Assembly: GCA_049325475.1 (NCBI GenBank)
Contig: JBMOLN010000001.1
Span: forward strand, 1-64,000
DNA: 64,000 bases
Direction: 5' to 3'
Source of the DNA: MWCR01 sp049325475
Lineage (GTDB): Bacteria; Patescibacteriota; Patescibacteriia; 2-12-FULL-60-25
In this document: positions 8,677 through 16,014 of the stretch, piece by piece
Numbering within the stretch: the stretch's first letter is position 1
Layout: the number at the start of each line of letters is the position of its first letter
Notes under the pieces: model-generated
Seen by the model: the letters and a program-made list of their open reading frames with translations, nothing else
Database searches by the model: none
What the model was told of the DNA's origin: nothing
Made by a program: the position numbers and the translations under genes

Positions 8677-9579
8677 ATGTTTGATATAATTACCTGGATT
8701 TTACTTGGTTTGGCGGCGATTTGTTTTGCGGTCGTTGCTTTTATATTATTTAAACACAGTAAAGAAATCCGTTTGATTGATCCGGAATCAATTAAAGAGG
8801 AAAAAGAGAGGCAAAGAAGAGACGAGCTGGTTCAAGAGCGTTTTAAGCGCATACAAAGCGGCAAGATTGCTCCGTTTAAGACGATGCTAAAAAGAATTGT
8901 TTTTAACGCCAAAACATCTTTTCATAAAGGATATTTAAATTTGATTCGGTTGAACCGTTTTTATGAACAGGCTAAAAAGCCCTTTGCGCAAGTCGCGCCA
9001 AGCCAACAGGAAAGGATGAAGACATTATTGGATGAGGCCAGGAGTTTGGCCAGAGATCTAAAATGGGCGGATGCTGAAAAACGTTATATGGAAATATTAT
9101 TGATGGATAACAGGAATGCGGATGCTTATAAAGGGATTGGTTTGGTGTATTTAAAGCAAAAGATGCTGGAACAAGCCAAGGAGACTTTTGAGTATTTAAC
9201 CAAAGTAAATCAGGCTGATGATATAGTTTATGCTTCATTGGGCGATATTGCGGCTTTAGAAGGAGATACGCGCGCGGAGGAAATGTGGAGATTGAAGGCT
9301 GTAGAGTTAAGGCCGAGATTAGCGAACAGACATGCGGAATTAGCCAAATTGTATTGTGAGGAGGGGCAGTTTCAAAAAGCCTGGCCCTCGGTAAAAAGGG
9401 CGACTGACTTGGATCCAAAATCCGCCAAATATCAGGAGTTGGCCTTGGATTGTGTAATATCTTTGGGAGATTGGATTGAGGCCAAGAGGCGTTATGACAA
9501 ATTACGGTTATTGTGCGATGATCAGCCCAAATTGCAGAAATATAAGGATCGTATTGAACAAATTCGGCCGATGGGGTAG
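8677..9579 (+). CDS. Membrane-anchored TPR protein
   Basis: This 300-residue protein starts at 8677, one nucleotide after the tpiA stop. Residues 1-27 form a transmembrane anchor and a charged stretch follows. From about residue 110 onward there are tetratricopeptide-like helix pairs (ADAYKGIGLVYLKQKMLEQA, and HAELAKLYCEEGQFQKAW). It is probably a scaffold at the membrane; partners are unknown. Confidence 0.85.
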   Translation: MFDIITWILLGLAAICFAVVAFILFKHSKEIRLIDPESIKEEKERQRRDELVQERFKRIQSGKIAPFKTMLKRIVFNAKTSFHKGYLNLIRLNRFYEQAKKPFAQVAPSQQERMKTLLDEARSLARDLKWADAEKRYMEILLMDNRNADAYKGIGLVYLKQKMLEQAKETFEYLTKVNQADDIVYASLGDIAALEGDTRAEEMWRLKAVELRPRLANRHAELAKLYCEEGQFQKAWPSVKRATDLDPKSAKYQELALDCVISLGDWIEAKRRYDKLRLLCDDQPKLQKYKDRIEQIRPMG

Positions 9580-9705
9580 ACTAGTTTTCATTAAATAACA
9601 AAGAATAAATAACAAAGAATAAAGAAGAAATAATGGTTATTAATAATTCGCGGAGCGAGACCAGATATTGTTCATTGTAAATTTTTTAATTGTTAATTAG
9701 TTAGT

Positions 9706-9781
9706 GCCGTTGTAGCTCAGTTGGTAGAGCAACTCCATGGTAAGGAGTAGGTCCGCGGTTCAAATCCGCGCAACGGCTCCA
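9706..9781 (+). tRNA. tRNA-Thr (GGT)
   Basis: A full cloverleaf is visible: acceptor GCCGTTG pairs with CAACGGC, the anticodon stem ACTCC/GGAGT encloses ATGGTAA (anticodon GGT), and the T loop is GGTTCAAATCC. The 3' CCA is encoded (9779-9781). It decodes ACC/ACU. Confidence 0.95.
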
Positions 9782-9820
9782 TTCGACTTCGTTTATTAAT
9801 GAAGTTATACATCGCGACGC

Positions 9821-9853
9821 GGGCACACCCCGTCGTTCGCGAACGACGGGGCA
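9821..9853. mobile_element. TTCGCGAA palindrome, copy 2, at tRNA-Tyr 5' end
   Basis: The 23-bp insert (9826-9848) contains GTCGTTCGCGAACGAC (9832-9847). It is bounded by GGGCA at 9821-9825 and at 9849-9853. The right GGGCA is exactly the first five nucleotides of tRNA-Tyr, so the element sits immediately before mature nucleotide 1, where RNase P cuts. Counting flanks, 9828-9851 is a perfect 24-bp palindrome. Confidence 0.75.
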
Positions 9854-9933
9854 GGTACCGAAGCGGTCAAACGGGGCAGACTGTAAATCTGCTGGCTCAG
9901 CCTTCCCAGGTTCGAATCCTGGCCTGCCCACCA
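9849..9933 (+). tRNA. tRNA-Tyr (GTA)
   Basis: This is a class II tRNA with a long variable arm. Acceptor GGGCAGG pairs with CCTGCCC, the anticodon stem GCAGA/TCTGC encloses CTGTAAA (anticodon GTA), and CCA is encoded at 9931-9933. Its first nucleotides form the right-hand duplication of the palindromic element. Confidence 0.95.
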
Positions 9934-9937
9934 CAAT

Positions 9938-9965
9938 AAAAAAATCCCTTGAGGGATTTTTTTTT
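9938..9965 (+). terminator. Terminator after the tRNA pair
   Basis: The stem AAAATCCC / GGGATTTT with loop TTGA is followed by a run of nine T residues. It ends the tRNA-Thr/tRNA-Tyr unit. Confidence 0.9.
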
Positions 9966-9988
9966 AAACTTCAAATTTCAAACTACAA

Positions 9989-10208
9989 TTTCCAAACAAA
10001 TTTCAAACTTCAAATAACAAAAACCAAGCTAAGGGACAGGATGAGAACGGGAAGGGGGTGGGAAACGGGAGTTTCCCGCATGTTGGGGGTGACAGCCGTG
10101 CGTAGCTCGGCGACAAGAGGGGCGGAAGCCCCTATTGAGAGCGAAATCGAGCTGGGCTCGATTGAGGGATGTGAGATTCCTGGCCTGTTTCCAAACAAAT
10201 TTCAAACT
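9989..10208. other. GC-rich structured block between 21-bp direct repeats
   Basis: An exact 21-bp repeat (starting TTTCCAAACAAATTTC) lies at 9989-10009 and 10188-10208. The GC-rich 160 nt between them contain three clean hairpins: GGGAAAC/GTTTCCC (10060-10077), AGGGGC/GCCCCT (10118-10133) and ATCGAGC/GCTCGAT (10146-10162). No convincing reading frame is present. It could be a structured RNA or a small mobile element. I do not recognise it as SRP RNA, RNase P RNA or tmRNA. Confidence 0.5.
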
Positions 10209-10324
10209 ATAAATAACCATTCGTCTCGTTTCACTCGCTCATGACCTGCGGCAATAACCAAACATAAAGCCGGGATTCGGATGTGCAATATCTCGTAAGA
10301 AATTTCGCAATAAATTTATACAAT

Positions 10325-10452
10325 ATTTAAATAGCTATAATAAGCTAATTTTGAGTTTAAGTAAGTAAAAAATATACATAAATACCTTATTTAAATAGCT
10401 ATAATAAGCTAATTTTGAGTTTAAGTAAGTAAAAAATATACATAAATACCTT
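10325..10452. repeat. 64-bp tandem duplication upstream of the 10519 operon
   Basis: Two identical AT-rich 64-bp units (10325-10388 and 10389-10452) each contain AGCTATAATAAGCT, a palindrome-like word that includes TATAAT. The second unit ends at the first two bases of the TTGACA promoter box, so the duplication sits where a regulator would bind. 10209-10324 holds nothing recognisable. Confidence 0.85.
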
Positions 10453-10479
10453 GACAAAATGGCTAAAATATGCTAAATT
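10451..10479 (+). promoter_or_regulatory. Promoter of the receiver-like operon
   Basis: TTGACA (10451-10456), a 17-nt spacer and TAAATT (10474-10479) are followed about 30 nt later by AAAGGAG and the ATG at 10519. The sequence resembles the promoter at 281. Confidence 0.7.
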
Positions 10480-10518
10480 TTAGCATTAACAAAAATGATC
10501 TTTACAAAGGAGACGGCT

Positions 10519-10893
10519 ATGGCCAAGGTCTTGTTCGTGGACGATCGTCTACAGGAAGTCATTCGCCAATGGCAGGGCTCGGGTTGCGCAAGCGATCATG
10601 AATTGTTGCCTTTGGAGCCGTTTGATTCCATCGAGCGGACTTGCGATATGGTTGAGGCTTTTCGGCCGGATGTGGTTGTAATCGGACACGGACTAGGGAA
10701 GCCCGGTACAACCGGTGCGGATGTTATCCGAGCTCTAAGCGAGCAAGGATATGCAGGATACTTCGTTGCCAATAGTGGCGGTGGAAGGGAACTCTTCGAT
10801 CTTGATAATGTCAAGGTTGATGGAACGGCAGATCGTAAACCGCACGATCTGAAACGGATCGTGGATGAACTTGCAGAAAGGAAAGAACGATGA
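10519..10893 (+). CDS. Receiver-like protein lacking the phospho-acceptor
   Basis: The 124-residue protein starts at the ATG at 10519, 8 nt after AAAGGAG; the upstream in-frame ATG at 10495 lacks such a site. The fold pattern follows CheY-like receivers: LFVDD (residues 5-9) gives the acidic pair and FRPDVVVIG ends strand 3. However, the expected Asp after that strand is replaced by G-H-G, so phosphorylation in the usual way is unlikely. A C-terminal helix is rich in Glu, Arg and Lys. It is GC-richer than neighbouring genes and overlaps the next gene by 4 nt. The role is probably regulatory or protein-interaction (inference). Confidence 0.75.
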   Translation: MAKVLFVDDRLQEVIRQWQGSGCASDHELLPLEPFDSIERTCDMVEAFRPDVVVIGHGLGKPGTTGADVIRALSEQGYAGYFVANSGGGRELFDLDNVKVDGTADRKPHDLKRIVDELAERKER

Positions 10894-11675
10894 GTGATAG
10901 AAGAGAGCAACTCGAGAGTTTGATTCAAAGTGGTGACATGGACCAAGCTATGGAGCTGGTTCGGAAGATGTCCGACTATAATGAGGGCGAGTCATTTGTC
11001 TTCGCAGTATTGAAGGATGATAAGGTAACGCCCGAATTGGTGGATGCGGTTCTCGAAGCCTTTATTGGCACGAGGCCGAATTATGCAGGTAGTCCCAGAT
11101 TCGGGGGAGGACACGGCGGCTGGGTTCACAGCCTGTCGCATTTCACCGAAATACTCTGGGAGAAGCGGCTAGATCACTGGATCAAGCGGCTAAATGGAGT
11201 GGCCTTTGGGGGCGCGGTTGTGCTGGGAGATCCCAACTGCTGTGATCGGCTGGTTGGAGACTTTGGGCATTTTGCCAAGTTCGATGATCACCCGGCGGAC
11301 TTTGCCCTGACGCCCGAAAATCTGCGCTGGATGGATTGGGAGTACAGCTCCTACGCCAAAGCGCGGATCGAAGCCGGAAAGTTCGAATCCGAGGCGGCAT
11401 TCTTGCAGTGGAAGCTCAAGCGGCCGGAGATGCAGATGGCCTTTGATTATGATGCGCAGTTGAAGCTTGTGAACGTCGACGGCATCAAGGGCATGCTCAA
11501 GAAGTTGCAGGAGCTGGGAGCGGACGTCAGCGAGTTCGATGGTCTTTTGAAGGACTTGCTCACCAAGCAGTTGGCCAAGCTGGAGGCTGATTTGCCCAAG
11601 GCCGAGCAAGATTGGAAGCGCGAGCGCATTGATAAGGGTCTGGAGAAGACCCGCGCAGCGCTGGCAGATTGCTGA
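10890..11675 (+). CDS. Uncharacterised protein coupled to the receiver-like gene
   Basis: I do not recognise a family for this 261-residue protein. It has an N-terminal helical segment (1-65), a Gly/His-rich segment SPRFGGGHGGW (about 68-78), a central region with paired cysteines (NCC, about 116-118), and a long charged C-terminal helix (about 185-258) that looks like coiled coil. It has no signal peptide or membrane segment. ATGA overlap with the upstream gene indicates coupled translation, so the two products probably act together. Base use is GC-rich like its partner. Confidence 0.75.
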   Translation: MSDRREQLESLIQSGDMDQAMELVRKMSDYNEGESFVFAVLKDDKVTPELVDAVLEAFIGTRPNYAGSPRFGGGHGGWVHSLSHFTEILWEKRLDHWIKRLNGVAFGGAVVLGDPNCCDRLVGDFGHFAKFDDHPADFALTPENLRWMDWEYSSYAKARIEAGKFESEAAFLQWKLKRPEMQMAFDYDAQLKLVNVDGIKGMLKKLQELGADVSEFDGLLKDLLTKQLAKLEADLPKAEQDWKRERIDKGLEKTRAALADC

Positions 11676-11683
11676 GTACTAAA

Positions 11684-11716
11684 AGCCCCCGTGGAATACA
11701 CGCGGGCTCTTTTTTA
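11684..11716 (+). terminator. Terminator of the receiver-like operon
   Basis: The stem AGCCCCCGTG pairs with CACGCGGGCT around GAATA, followed by a T-rich tract, 9 nt after the stop codon. Confidence 0.92.
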
Positions 11717-11750
11717 TTTAAAATTCCTCCCCCCTTTTTTATAATAGCTG

Positions 11751-11969
11751 TTATTCATCCGCAGTACTTGTTGCCGGGTTGCAATCGCGGGGGCAGGAGC
11801 CGGTACTGGCTTCTATTTCGTCGCATAAACGATCTCCGCAGGATGAAATGGGGCGGGGAATGTCTTTGGTACGCATACCCGAAGTATCTTCCTGAACTTC
11901 AATGCATCCGGCACCGGCAAGTATGCATCCTAAAATTAAAGCGCCTAAAAATAAAGTTTTGTTGATCAT
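11751..11969 (-). CDS. Small Cys-rich lipoprotein
   Basis: This 72-residue protein has a signal peptide ending in lipobox LAGAGC (Cys about residue 22). The mature part contains CGDRLCDEIEASTGSCPRDC, the same CGDG-x-C...CP-x-DC pattern that is repeated at the C-terminus of the protein at 52896. It is probably a disulfide-stabilised surface module. It is encoded alone on the minus strand, facing the preceding operon. Confidence 0.75.
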   Translation of the reverse strand: MINKTLFLGALILGCILAGAGCIEVQEDTSGMRTKDIPRPISSCGDRLCDEIEASTGSCPRDCNPATSTADE

Positions 11970-12020
11970 GGCCAGATTTTACAGTTTGCGTTTAAATCAG
12001 GCAAAGTATAACATGTTTAT

Positions 12021-12695
12021 ATGTGCGGCAGGTTTACTTTGAGGGCATTGCCTGAAGATTTGGAAAAGAGATTTCAGGTTAAGATGAAGCGCAAATCAGC
12101 TTATGCGCCGCATTTTAATATTGCCCCCGGGCAAGAAATTCCTGTGATAACCGAAGAAAAACCGGATGAAATCATTTGGATGAGATGGGGAATGATGCCC
12201 AAATGGTGGAAACAGAAAAGCCGCGGCCTCATTAATATCCGCAGTGAATCAGCATTTACCAAACCGGTTTTTAAAAAAATGGCTTTAACGCAGCGTTGTA
12301 TTATCCCAGCGGATGGATTTTATGAATGGAAAGCGCACGGTAAGATAAAAGTCCCGTATTATTTTTCTTTAAAAAATGATGGATTATTCGCTTTTGCAGG
12401 ATTATTTTCTGAAGATCAGAATGGTTTAAGCTTGGCGATTTTGACTACGGAGCCGAATTCTTTAGTGAATAAGATACATAATAGGATGCCATGTATGCTG
12501 AAAAAGCAGGATGAGAGGCTGTGGCTGAATAGGGCACCGTCCCGCGTCCTACGTCCCAATCGTCCCACGTCGAGTGACAACGAGTTACAGAAGTTGCTGA
12601 CAGCTTATCCCGCGGGGGAGATGAAGGCGTATGAGGTCAGCAGGGAAGTGAATGTGCCGGCGAGTGAAGGGGATCAACTGATACGAGCCGTGTGA
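12021..12695 (+). CDS. SRAP (SOS response-associated peptidase) family protein
   Basis: This HMCES/YedK-type protein crosslinks to abasic sites in single-stranded DNA. After Met removal, Cys2 of MCGRF is the catalytic and crosslinking residue. NIRSESA (about 72-78), the GFYEWK motif (about 103-108) and the NRMPCML segment (about 155-161) are conserved. Residues 172-186 (RAPSRVLRPNRPTSS) are encoded by a word-like repeat (12537-12574), inserted between the LWL segment and the C-terminal AYPAGEM segment. TATAAC lies 8 nt before the ATG, suggesting a near-leaderless transcript. Confidence 0.93.
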   Translation: MCGRFTLRALPEDLEKRFQVKMKRKSAYAPHFNIAPGQEIPVITEEKPDEIIWMRWGMMPKWWKQKSRGLINIRSESAFTKPVFKKMALTQRCIIPADGFYEWKAHGKIKVPYYFSLKNDGLFAFAGLFSEDQNGLSLAILTTEPNSLVNKIHNRMPCMLKKQDERLWLNRAPSRVLRPNRPTSSDNELQKLLTAYPAGEMKAYEVSREVNVPASEGDQLIRAV

Positions 12696-12845
12696 TGCAA
12701 GATGCTTGCCTGAAGCTCAAAGCTAAAAGCTTAACCTTAAAGCAAAAGGCTGAAAGCTTAAGGCTCAAAGTGTAAACTGTAAACTGCAAAGAGTTGCTAC
12801 AGTCTCGCTCTTTGCAGTTTAAAGTTTATAGTTATTTATGCACAT

Positions 12846-12873
12846 TTGACACCCCTGGGGGGTGTGTTATGAT
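12846..12873 (+). promoter_or_regulatory. Promoter and CsoR-type operator
   Basis: TTGACA (12846-12851) and TATGAT (12868-12873) are 16 nt apart. Between and overlapping them lies a palindrome, ACACCCC-tgg-GGGGTGT (12849-12865), of the C-tract/G-tract type bound by CsoR-family repressors. The -10 ends 6 nt before the ATG at 12880, so transcription should begin at or next to the start codon. The layout implies autoregulation by the downstream protein. Confidence 0.8.
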
Positions 12874-12879
12874 TTGGTC

Positions 12880-13131
12880 ATGAAATCGCATAAGCAAAGA
12901 ATTAATAATATCATCGGCCAATTGGAGGGTGTTAAGCAGATGATGGAAGAGGATAAAGATTGTTTTTTGGTTTTAACTCAACTAAAAGCTTCAAGGTCGG
13001 CTTTACAGTCTTTAATGATCAATTATATGAAGGAACATTTTCAGACTTGTTTAAAAAAATGTCAGAAAAATGAAAAGGCTGAAGATGAGGTTTGTAAGCG
13101 GTTTTTTAATGAAATAATGAAAAATACATAA
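12880..13131 (+). CDS. CsoR/FrmR-family metal-sensing repressor
   Basis: The 83-residue all-helical DUF156 protein starts at 12880. It keeps the Cu(I) triad of CsoR: Cys28, His53 and Cys57, in the pattern C-x24-H-x3-C. The N-terminal HKQRINNIIGQLEGV segment is the family signature. Metal binding would release it from the G/C-tract operator directly upstream. No copper exporter is adjacent; the gene that follows is thioredoxin, 85 nt downstream. The in-frame ATG at 12862 lies inside the promoter and is rejected. Copper specificity is inferred from the ligands. Confidence 0.9.
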   Translation: MKSHKQRINNIIGQLEGVKQMMEEDKDCFLVLTQLKASRSALQSLMINYMKEHFQTCLKKCQKNEKAEDEVCKRFFNEIMKNT

Positions 13132-13216
13132 ATTACGTCGTACGTCTTTAAGTCGATACGTCGATTTTAATTTTTAACTAAACTTTGAGCTTTAAGCTCG
13201 AGGCTAATATAAATAT

Positions 13217-13543
13217 ATGTCTGTTGTAGAATTAAATAATGAATCCTTTAAAAAGGAGGTCTTGGACTGCAAGACTCCGGTATTGGTGGATTTTTGGGCG
13301 CCATGGTGCGGGCCATGTAAGATGATGATTCCGGTTTTAGATGAGCTGGCGGAAAAATTAAAGAGTAAGGTTAAAATCGCCAAGCTGAATGCGGATGAGC
13401 AAGCGCATATGGCATTGGTACAGGAATATCAGATATCAAGCATTCCCAATTTAAAGTTATTTAAAAACGGTAAAGTCGTGAAAGATTTTGTGGGTTTTAG
13501 GCCCGCGGACCAATTTTTACAAGAACTGGAAGCGGTACTATAA
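13217..13543 (+). CDS. trxA: Thioredoxin
   Basis: This is a cytoplasmic dithiol reductant of 108 residues with the active site WCGPC (Cys31, Cys34) and the cis-Pro region SSIPNLKLF (about 74-82). No signal peptide is visible. It lies downstream of the CsoR-type repressor but is separated by a word-like repeat (13132-13215), so joint transcription is uncertain. Confidence 0.96.
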   Translation: MSVVELNNESFKKEVLDCKTPVLVDFWAPWCGPCKMMIPVLDELAEKLKSKVKIAKLNADEQAHMALVQEYQISSIPNLKLFKNGKVVKDFVGFRPADQFLQELEAVL

Positions 13544-13698
13544 TTTTAATTTACAATGCATGGTGCATAGTGCAGAATATTAGTTGATATCGAGCTTATT
13601 CGTGTTTAACGCGATTAGCTCGATTCCTGCATTTTTTAATTCTTTCATTCATAATTAATAATTAGACGAGTCGAGTATATCTCGACGATGTATGGGTT

Positions 13699-14931
13699 AT
13701 GGCAAATGCTTTTATTGAGGCTATCATGAAAAGATTGGATAGTCTGGAAAATGAGGGGGAGTTTACAAAGCCAGAAATGGATAAAATCAGATCGTATTAC
13801 AGGATAACGCAGCATGATTTAGAAGTTGATGGAGAGGTTTTTCCGGCCTGGAGGATTCAGCACAGCAATGCGCTGGGACCGGGCAAGGGGGGAATCAGGT
13901 TTCATCCCGATGTAAGCGAGGATGAAGTCAGATCCTTATCTTTATTGATGAGCCTAAAGAATTCTTTGGCCGGATTGCCATATGGCGGCGGTAAAGGCGG
14001 AGTGAAAATCAATCCCAAGGGAATGAGTGAGGAAAAATTACAAAAAGTCAGCCGCGCGTATGCCAAGGCTTTTGCTGACGTAATCGGCCAGGATGTTGAT
14101 GTGCCGGCTCCGGATGTTTATACCAATGCGCAGATTATGGGCTGGATGCTGGATGAGTATGAAAAGACTATCGGTAAACATGAGCCCGGGGTGATAACCG
14201 GCAAGCCTTTATCGCTGGGCGGGATTGCGATGCGCGGTGACGCAACAGCTCGCGGCGGGGCGATAGTTCTTGAGTCTTTCTTAAAATCCCTGAATATGCC
14301 CGCATCGGGATTGACTGCGGTCGTTCAAGGTTTTGGCAATGCGGGATCTTTCATTGCGCAGATGCTGGCAGATGCGGGGCATAAGGTCATTGCAGTCAGC
14401 GACAGTAAAGGCGGCGTAATGAATGCAGATGGTTTGGACGTTGCTGGATTAATTAAGACCAAGGCCGACGGTGGAGCGCTTACAGATTTTGCGGGGGCGA
14501 CAGTTGTCAGCAATGAAGATCTCTTGGCTTTGGACACGGATATTTTGGTTTTGGCCGCTCTGGAAGATCAGGTGAATGCAAGCAATGCGGATCAAGTAAA
14601 AGCAAAAGTGATTTTGGAGCTGGCCAATGGGCCAATCAGTGCGGAGGCGGATGCTATTTTGCATGGCAAGGGAATTCGTGTAATTCCGGATTTGCTCGCC
14701 AACTCGGGCGGTGTCACTGTAAGTTATTTTGAGTGGGCCATGAACCGGACGGGAAATATCTTGGATGAGGATTATTTAAAGCAAAAATTAATCAACATGA
14801 TGCAGGACGCGTGGAATAGAGTCTTTGAAGTTTATACAGAAAAACATGGAAATATTGATTTTAGGACGGCCGGATATATATTGGCGATTAGAAGGATTTT
14901 GGAAGCGGAAAAAGCCAGAGGAAATCTATAA
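13699..14931 (+). CDS. gdhA: Glutamate dehydrogenase family protein
   Basis: This Glu/Leu/Phe/Val dehydrogenase interconverts glutamate and 2-oxoglutarate plus ammonia with NAD(P). The 410-residue protein has the substrate-binding GPGKGGIRFHP (about 53-63) and the catalytic-Lys segment LPYGGGKGGV (about 93-102), followed by the Rossmann domain with VVQGFGNAG (about 210-218). A Rossmann fingerprint ending in AVSDSKG suggests NAD specificity (inference). The length is typical. 13544-13698 contains only repeat words. Confidence 0.93.
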   Translation: MANAFIEAIMKRLDSLENEGEFTKPEMDKIRSYYRITQHDLEVDGEVFPAWRIQHSNALGPGKGGIRFHPDVSEDEVRSLSLLMSLKNSLAGLPYGGGKGGVKINPKGMSEEKLQKVSRAYAKAFADVIGQDVDVPAPDVYTNAQIMGWMLDEYEKTIGKHEPGVITGKPLSLGGIAMRGDATARGGAIVLESFLKSLNMPASGLTAVVQGFGNAGSFIAQMLADAGHKVIAVSDSKGGVMNADGLDVAGLIKTKADGGALTDFAGATVVSNEDLLALDTDILVLAALEDQVNASNADQVKAKVILELANGPISAEADAILHGKGIRVIPDLLANSGGVTVSYFEWAMNRTGNILDEDYLKQKLINMMQDAWNRVFEVYTEKHGNIDFRTAGYILAIRRILEAEKARGNL

Positions 14932-14941
14932 TTTGCTTTTG

Positions 14942-14981
14942 TTGACAGAAAAGGCGGGATGGGATATACTCTTCCCGCCTT
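14942..14981 (+). promoter_or_regulatory. tRNA promoter embedded in a terminator-like hairpin
   Basis: TTGACA (14942-14947), a 17-nt spacer and TATACT (14965-14970) form a strong promoter for the tRNA-Thr that starts at 15020. The same DNA forms a hairpin, AGGCGGGA with TCCCGCCT, followed by TT and A residues. The -10 box lies in the loop. The hairpin may also end gdhA transcription. Confidence 0.7.
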
Positions 14982-15019
14982 TAAAAATAGCTTGTCAAAG
15001 CTCACAACATGAGTTACGA

Positions 15020-15096
15020 GCCGAAATAGCTCAGTTGGTTAGAGCGACGGTTTTGTAAACCGTAGGTCGTGGGTTCGAATCCCACTTTCGGCTCCA
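15020..15096 (+). tRNA. tRNA-Thr (TGT)
   Basis: Acceptor GCCGAAA pairs with TTTCGGC, anticodon stem ACGGT/ACCGT encloses TTTGTAA (anticodon TGT), the T loop is GGTTCGAATCC, and CCA is encoded at 15094-15096. Confidence 0.96.
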
Positions 15097-15228
15097 CACA
15101 TTAAATTTAATTACGAATTACGAATTACGAATTAACAATTCAGGATGCCTCTGGCATTATATAATAAATATCGCATAGCGATTCGGACATTGGTAATTGT
15201 TAATCGGTAATTGGTAATTTATATTAGT

Positions 15229-15384
15229 ATGTCACAAGATAATTTAATCAAATTGGAGTGTACAAATTGCAAGAAAATCAATTATCACTCTTATAAGAAC
15301 AAAAAGACATTAAAAAATCGTCTGGAAATGAAAAAGTTCTGCAAAAGCTGCAAAGCTCATCAGGCGCATAAAGAAACCAAATAA
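15229..15384 (+). CDS. rpmG: 50S ribosomal protein L33
   Basis: The 51-residue protein is the zinc-ribbon form of L33, with C-T-N-C at residues 11-14 and C-K-S-C at 38-41 and a KNRLEMKKFC segment between. It stands between tRNA-Thr and a small membrane protein. The usual rpmG neighbours secE and nusG are absent here. No Shine-Dalgarno site is visible. Confidence 0.94.
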   Translation: MSQDNLIKLECTNCKKINYHSYKNKKTLKNRLEMKKFCKSCKAHQAHKETK

Positions 15385-15406
15385 AAATCCCGTCAAGGGA
15401 TTTTTT
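15385..15406 (+). terminator. Terminator after rpmG
   Basis: AAATCCC pairs with GGGATTT around GTCAA and is followed by a T run, immediately after the stop codon. Confidence 0.88.
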
Positions 15407-15535
15407 ATTAATCATCAATAATCACCAATAACCAACAAGACAATCACCAATAAATCAACAATTTTTCAATTACAAAATAACCAATTGGTTATTGAAGTAT
15501 TGATTATTGGTTATTACAATGGATATACTGTGCTT

Positions 15536-15880
15536 ATGGGGTTGTTTGATCCGCCGGAATTGAAGAAAAAGAAATATGCCAAAACAAGGTATATTTTACC
15601 AAAAAAATTCGATAGAAGTTATTTTTATATTTTTTATTGGGGTTCGATTTTAATGTGGATTTTGCTATTTACAATAGTTGGCGCAGTGGTAATATTAATT
15701 GCACTTGCGATTTTTAATTATCATGCCGGATGGAAATTATGGTTATTACTGGAGGCTTTCTTTGCATTTTTGGGATTATTGTTTGGGAATGTGATGGCTG
15801 CGGCGGTTATTAATTTGTTATTGCGGCAAGGTGTGGAAGCCGGGGATGTAACTATTGAAACTGAAGAACATGGAACATAG
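15536..15880 (+). CDS. Small membrane protein, two predicted helices
   Basis: The function is unknown. The 114-residue protein starts at 15536, where TATACT (15524-15529) lies 6 nt upstream, implying a leaderless mRNA. The N-terminal 30 residues are basic (ELKKKKYAKTRYILPKKFDR). Two hydrophobic helices span about 35-62 and 69-97, and the tail is acidic. Confidence 0.75.
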   Translation: MGLFDPPELKKKKYAKTRYILPKKFDRSYFYIFYWGSILMWILLFTIVGAVVILIALAIFNYHAGWKLWLLLEAFFAFLGLLFGNVMAAAVINLLLRQGVEAGDVTIETEEHGT

Positions 15881-16014
15881 AACATGGAACGCAGATAAGA
15901 ATCTGAAAATTTGAGAATTCGAGTACCGGCCATTGAAAAAAAATCTGCAATTTACAACCCAAAATCTGGGTACTGAGTACTGATTACTAGGTACTAGTAT
16001 TAAGACTTAAAAGT

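Noticed and set aside
10041..10244. 67-residue frame in the GC-rich block
   Set aside because: No start signal, and the frame runs through hairpins and one direct repeat copy. It is better explained as non-coding structure.
10500..11716. Receiver-like operon as a two-component system
   Set aside because: No histidine kinase is present and the phospho-acceptor Asp is missing.
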